Assembly (NCBI GenBank): GCA_011365025.1
Contig: RDOF01000047.1
Span: forward strand, 1 to 19,401
Length of the DNA stretch: 19,401 bases
Source of the DNA: Candidatus Thorarchaeota archaeon
Lineage (GTDB): Archaea > Asgardarchaeota > Thorarchaeia > Thorarchaeales > Thorarchaeaceae
Direction: 5' to 3'
Shown: piece by piece, positions 16,186 to 19,401 of the stretch
Numbering within the stretch: the first letter of the stretch is position 1
Layout: each line of letters opens with the position of its first letter
Notes under the pieces: model-generated
What the model was told of the DNA's origin: nothing
The model's input: the letters and a program-made list of their open reading frames with translations, nothing else
The model's database searches: none
Translations under genes and position numbers: made by a program

Positions 16186-17283
16186 CTAGGTCTCTCCTTT
16201 CTGGCGCCTGTACCTTTCATAAGCGGTTCCCCAGCTATCCGCCTTCTGTTTCATCTGTGCACTTTCCGACTGGACTGATCCTCTCAGCTCCGCCTCATGA
16301 GGCCTTTCCCTCCATTTGGAGAATGCAGTTTCTCCGGATTCCTCTGATGACACTTTAGATGCCTCCAGGACATTATGAAGGTAGAGTCCCACGAAGAACT
16401 CTGGGGACTGTGGCTTTGGTTTTTGTTGCAGACGTTCACACCCTACACAATCACAGCTTGAAAAGTCTGCAAGACGAACTGGTCTCACATCAGCTCCAAG
16501 AAGGTATTTCCTTCGCGCAGTTATGTAGGACAATGTGGAGCTATCTACAGAGTCCATTCCAACATCATGAAGGTAATATGAAATGAGTCCTACTCTTGGC
16601 AAACCAAAGGTATGCAACCAGTAGTCCTTCGTTAGTTTGCGTGTGTATTTGACAATCCTGTTAAAGAGGCCGCTATCATGCTTCCAGAGTGGAATTAGTC
16701 CCCCTCGTGCGAATAAGCTAATTCCATTCCCAACAAAGTAGTCGAATAGGGTGTCTATGGTTTGCTTGTCGCATCCTTGAAGTACCGCAATGATTCTGTT
16801 GGCCTTGATGTGCTCCATAACAGATTCAAGATTACTCTTTATCTTGGCAATCTTCCTTCGTACTTGAAGTCGTGTATCAATAGGCAGAATAATCTCATCG
16901 GGTGCCACGAAGTAGTCAGCTCCTGAAAGCTGATACGCTTCAAGAATTTGACTAATTGATAATTCCAGTTCAATATCAATTCCGAGTTCGGTTGCAAGTC
17001 CCGCTTTCCTTGCTTCAAACTCGAACACGCCAGTGTCTGCAAGCATCTTCGTCTCTTTAGGAAAGCCAAGCTGAATCATTGCTTCCTTCAGTGTGGAACC
17101 AGATGATATCACAGAATCAAGCCAAAAGTCGGAACTCCGAAAGATGTCGTAGGCTGTGAAGAGCACAGATTCGGTGTAATTCCATCTAACAAGCGGGTCT
17201 TCTCGAAAGAGACTCATAGAACAGAAGTGATTCTTTGGCACCAGACGAGACAGGATTTGCTCTTTCTTTCTGACCCTCTGCAT
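16186..17283 (-). CDS. tRNA-guanine transglycosylase (TGT/DpdA) superfamily protein
   Basis: TGT enzymes exchange guanine for a 7-deazaguanine in tRNA; DpdA relatives do it in DNA. In this 365-residue protein I can align the family landmarks by eye. These are ADTGVFEFE (Asp83, like DSGGFQ), APDE (Asp129), VLQG (Gln169), RGGLIP (Gly194-Gly195-Leu196), HTFGL (like archaeal HLFG) and GMDSVDSS, whose Asp247 matches the catalytic nucleophile. A zinc site Cys277-x-Cys279-x2-Cys282-x20-His303 follows. The 60-residue charged C-terminal tail replaces the PUA-bearing half of archaeal arcTGT, so this is a compact paralogue. No preQ0 synthesis or dpd genes are near. It has its own TATA box (17337-17345) and follows the DNA ligase gene by 79 bases. 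Whether it acts on RNA or DNA is undecided. Confidence 0.75.
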   Translation of the reverse strand: MQRVRKKEQILSRLVPKNHFCSMSLFREDPLVRWNYTESVLFTAYDIFRSSDFWLDSVISSGSTLKEAMIQLGFPKETKMLADTGVFEFEARKAGLATELGIDIELELSISQILEAYQLSGADYFVAPDEIILPIDTRLQVRRKIAKIKSNLESVMEHIKANRIIAVLQGCDKQTIDTLFDYFVGNGISLFARGGLIPLWKHDSGLFNRIVKYTRKLTKDYWLHTFGLPRVGLISYYLHDVGMDSVDSSTLSYITARRKYLLGADVRPVRLADFSSCDCVGCERLQQKPKPQSPEFFVGLYLHNVLEASKVSSEESGETAFSKWRERPHEAELRGSVQSESAQMKQKADSWGTAYERYRRQKGET

Positions 17284-17336
17284 AGTTGCCCCCCACAGTC
17301 TTCTTCTGCCTGTGTACAGTATGTTGGCATGAGTGT

Positions 17337-17345
17337 GATTTAAAG
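17337..17345 (-). promoter_or_regulatory. TATA-like box for the TGT-like gene
   Basis: CTTTAAATC on the minus strand, 54 bases before the ATG at 17283, predicts a transcript start near 17314. The leader then holds a G6 run (17289-17294) five bases before the ATG. It shows that the gene can be expressed independently of the DNA ligase gene. Confidence 0.5.
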
Positions 17346-17362
17346 ACCAACCTTTTCTTCAA

Positions 17363-19036
17363 CTAGTGACGTGACTTGTGTTTGAATTGTGAGTCATAGA
17401 GATTTCGCAATTCGGACAGAGTTAGCACATCATCCGGATTCTTGTCTGTTCTAATTGACACAATGCGAGCGAACCTCAAGGCCATTCCGGATTCATATGT
17501 TGGGCTTTCTTGAATCTCTGACGCAAGGACCTCCACCACAATCTTGGGGGCCACTCTTATGTATCCCCGCCTCTCATGGGTCTTTATTTCAAGAAGCCTC
17601 TGTGTCATTTCGGCGAATTCCTCATCAGTTAGCCCCTTGAAGGTTTTCCCAATCATCGAGAAGGATCCAGTTATGTCATTCCGCACCGCGAGGTGGTAAT
17701 CGGAGAGCCATTTTCTTCTGCGGCCATGCCCCCATTCTGCACCAATAATTACCAAATCCATTGGGTCCAGAGTATGCTTGATCTTGTACCATGCTTTCCC
17801 CCGCGCCCCCGGAGTGTAAGTAGAATCAATTTGCTTGGCAACAAGGCCCTCGTGTCCCATTTCTTTGCTGAGTCTGAACAGTGCCTTGGCTTCATCAATG
17901 CTGGTCGGTGTATGTTGCCGCGCAAGAAGCTTTTCAGGAACGAACTCCTCAAGAGTTTTCCGCCGTGTTTCATAGGGTAAGTCCACAAGTGCCTGGCTTC
18001 CGCGCAAGAGGATGTCGAAGACATACAAATGCAGGCCCACTTCTTCTCTCTTCTCTTCTACTTCCCTTGTTCGTCCGAAGCGCTTCATGACAATCTGGAA
18101 TGGATACGGCTGTCCCCTAGCGTCCACAGCAACTACTTCACCATCAAGAACGTAAACGGAACCGTTGATGCTGTCTTTTACCAAGGCAACGATGTCGGGG
18201 AGACTCTCTGTTACATCCAAGAGTCGTCTGGAGAAAATTGAAACGCGATCACCATGTCGGTGTATCTGCACTCGAGCGCCATCGTATTTGAATTCAAAGG
18301 CAAATCTCCCGCCACCAAGGAGGACTTCACCTACATCTTCGGCAGGTGTTGCCAGCATCGGCTTTACAGCCCTAAAGGGTTCTATTGCGATTTTCTTGAG
18401 GGCAATTGTACCATTTTCTAATGCCTCTTTAGCAACGAAGCCAAGATCACCTGAGAAGCTCCATGCTCTCCTTACAAGGCTGGAGTCAACGCCAAATGCC
18501 TTAGCTATGCCCTCTGCCAAGAGACCCTCCGAAAAACCGGTTCTAAGGTCTTCGAGGACCAGTGCCACAAGATATCTTGCTTCTCTTGGTGTCGCCTCCC
18601 CAAGCATCTGTGAAAGGATGACTTGTTTCCTTCGAGTAGCACCTTTCCCAACTGCTTCTGCAATTTCGGTAAGGCTTCTCCCTACACGCATTATGGTTAG
18701 AGGATCTGGAAATAGGACCGATTGCTTCATGCCTGTTTTTTCCTCAAGAATGGAAGCGACCGCTTCCCCTGCGTCTCCCTTGTAGTGACATGCGAGTTCA
18801 TCCTCTGTAAAACTGACGACACCCCCAAGCGCGGCCCTAACACCAGCCCAGGAAAAATTCAGCGTTCTGGAATCGGTTTCTGAGAACACTCTGCCGCCCA
18901 AGAAAAGGGTTGCTTGCAGGATTTCATCCGGTTCTAGCAGCCTTAGGAATCGAGCAGCCAAGTCGATTTTCGAATTTCTGCTAGAGGTAGCTGCAACCTC
19001 ATCCAATGTTCTTGCTAGGTCCGCAAAGTCTGTCAT
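17363..19036 (-). CDS. lig: ATP-dependent DNA ligase (archaeal type)
   Basis: The 557-residue enzyme seals nicks in DNA using ATP, during replication and repair. After an N-terminal DNA-binding domain (1-220), the nucleotidyltransferase core shows motif I FKYDGAR with the adenylated Lys250, motif III VLDGEVV (Glu300), motif IIIa LYVFDIL, motif IV HEGLVAKQ (Glu396) and motif V WYKIKHTLDPMDLVII (Lys418, Lys420). An OB-fold domain ends with RFARIVSIRTDK (motif VI). Length and motif order match the replicative archaeal ligase (Lig/LigB, TIGR00574). The ATG at 19036 has no ribosome site, but a TATA box lies about 31 bases before it, which fits a nearly leaderless transcript. Confidence 0.97.
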   Translation of the reverse strand: MTDFADLARTLDEVAATSSRNSKIDLAARFLRLLEPDEILQATLFLGGRVFSETDSRTLNFSWAGVRAALGGVVSFTEDELACHYKGDAGEAVASILEEKTGMKQSVLFPDPLTIMRVGRSLTEIAEAVGKGATRRKQVILSQMLGEATPREARYLVALVLEDLRTGFSEGLLAEGIAKAFGVDSSLVRRAWSFSGDLGFVAKEALENGTIALKKIAIEPFRAVKPMLATPAEDVGEVLLGGGRFAFEFKYDGARVQIHRHGDRVSIFSRRLLDVTESLPDIVALVKDSINGSVYVLDGEVVAVDARGQPYPFQIVMKRFGRTREVEEKREEVGLHLYVFDILLRGSQALVDLPYETRRKTLEEFVPEKLLARQHTPTSIDEAKALFRLSKEMGHEGLVAKQIDSTYTPGARGKAWYKIKHTLDPMDLVIIGAEWGHGRRRKWLSDYHLAVRNDITGSFSMIGKTFKGLTDEEFAEMTQRLLEIKTHERRGYIRVAPKIVVEVLASEIQESPTYESGMALRFARIVSIRTDKNPDDVLTLSELRNLYDSQFKHKSRH

Positions 19037-19062
19037 AGCTCAGCATCAATAAATGGTTTCAA

Positions 19063-19072
19063 CTTATTAATG
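19063..19072 (-). promoter_or_regulatory. TATA-like box for the DNA ligase gene
   Basis: ATTAATAAGT on the minus strand is centred about 31 bases before the ligase ATG, so transcription would begin at or just before the start codon (leaderless or nearly so). A second A/T stretch, CATTTATTG at 19047-19055, is too close to the ATG to serve it. Confidence 0.45.
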
Positions 19073-19133
19073 TTAGAAGCCTCGTTCGTTAGACCTATAA
19101 CCTATGGATGCAATTTTCAAGTGATGAAAGACC

Positions 19134-19401
19134 ATGAGTAGTCCTTGGAGAACCAGAAAAGCCATCCTCTATTTTGGAGGCGCATTTATCATTCTTCTTG
19201 GGGGTGCGATTGTCTTGCTTGCGCCATACAACTACCTTGGATACCGTGCGGGACAAAACCACAGCCGCGCGTTTACGGTCGCTGACCGTGATGGCTATTA
19301 TCCTGAGCTTGAAATCTCCGTCACTTGCCATCCAGATAATACCACTCCTGCAGTGCTTGTGGATTTCGCTATTCGTAACAATGCCACTGCTCAGATAACG
19401 T
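19134..19401 (+). CDS. Membrane-anchored extracellular protein (5' part only)
   Basis: An ATG at 19134 opens a frame of 89 codons that runs off the right edge. The start is MSSPWRTRKAILYFGG, followed by a hydrophobic helix (about 11-32), and then a hydrophilic region with beta-strand character and possible N-glycosylation sites (NHS, NTT, NAT). This fits a protein anchored by its N-terminal helix with a domain outside the cell. A TATA-like CCTATAAC lies about 35 bases upstream, and GTGATG precedes the ATG. It is divergent from the DNA ligase gene. No family can be assigned from the visible part. Confidence 0.7.
   Translation, partial: MSSPWRTRKAILYFGGAFIILLGGAIVLLAPYNYLGYRAGQNHSRAFTVADRDGYYPELEISVTCHPDNTTPAVLVDFAIRNNATAQIT

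Noticed and set aside
18165..18785. Long plus-strand open frame of about 206 codons opposite the DNA ligase gene
   Set aside because: It is antisense to a fully supported ligase, is rich in Ser, Arg and Pro as expected of a shadow frame, and has no recognisable motif or ribosome site.
1..19401. CRISPR array, insertion sequence, integrase or attachment site
   Set aside because: No regularly spaced repeats, transposase or integrase motifs, or terminal inverted repeats were found on either strand.

Overview
The window looks like a piece of an archaeal chromosome. The evidence is an archaeal-type ATP-dependent DNA ligase, a radical SAM enzyme of the AF1577 type, archaeal TATA-like boxes (for example CTTTAAATC and CTTATGAAA) instead of -35/-10 promoters, GGAGG-type ribosome sites, and secreted proteins held by a C-terminal membrane helix, one behind a poly-threonine stalk. 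An Asgard lineage near Thorarchaeota would fit, but this is inference from overall style; no eukaryotic-signature protein is present. No rRNA, tRNA, CRISPR array, insertion sequence or phage gene was seen.

Layout. Positions 1-4420 hold two divergent surface-protein genes, a right-handed beta-helix protein with Ig-like repeats (minus strand, cut by the left edge) and an LVIVD beta-propeller protein (plus strand), followed by a 73-residue membrane protein with a Cys-Cys-x-Cys-Cys tail. After about 530 non-coding bases comes a ten-helix membrane protein ending in a strong hairpin terminator. Two mini membrane proteins follow, then two divergent GNAT acetyltransferases (6972-8139). A SPASM radical SAM enzyme and a secreted C39-like cysteine peptidase are divergent around 9233-9384. 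A DUF255/YyaL thioredoxin-domain protein occupies 10878-12995. Next come an overlapping pair (six-helix membrane protein plus winged-helix regulator), a metallo-beta-lactamase-fold hydrolase, and two four-helix membrane proteins. The right end carries a tRNA-guanine transglycosylase (TGT/DpdA) superfamily protein downstream of an ATP-dependent DNA ligase, and the start of a membrane-anchored protein cut by the right edge.

No single known pathway ties the window together; most genes are single units with their own promoters. The points most worth a second look are: (1) both divergent GNAT genes have a TATA-like box and a GGAGG site but only an isoleucine codon (ATC) where the start codon should be; (2) a compact TGT-superfamily enzyme, with catalytic and zinc residues apparently intact, sits next to a DNA ligase; (3) a putative peptide-modifying radical SAM/SPASM enzyme is divergent from an extracellular C39-like peptidase.
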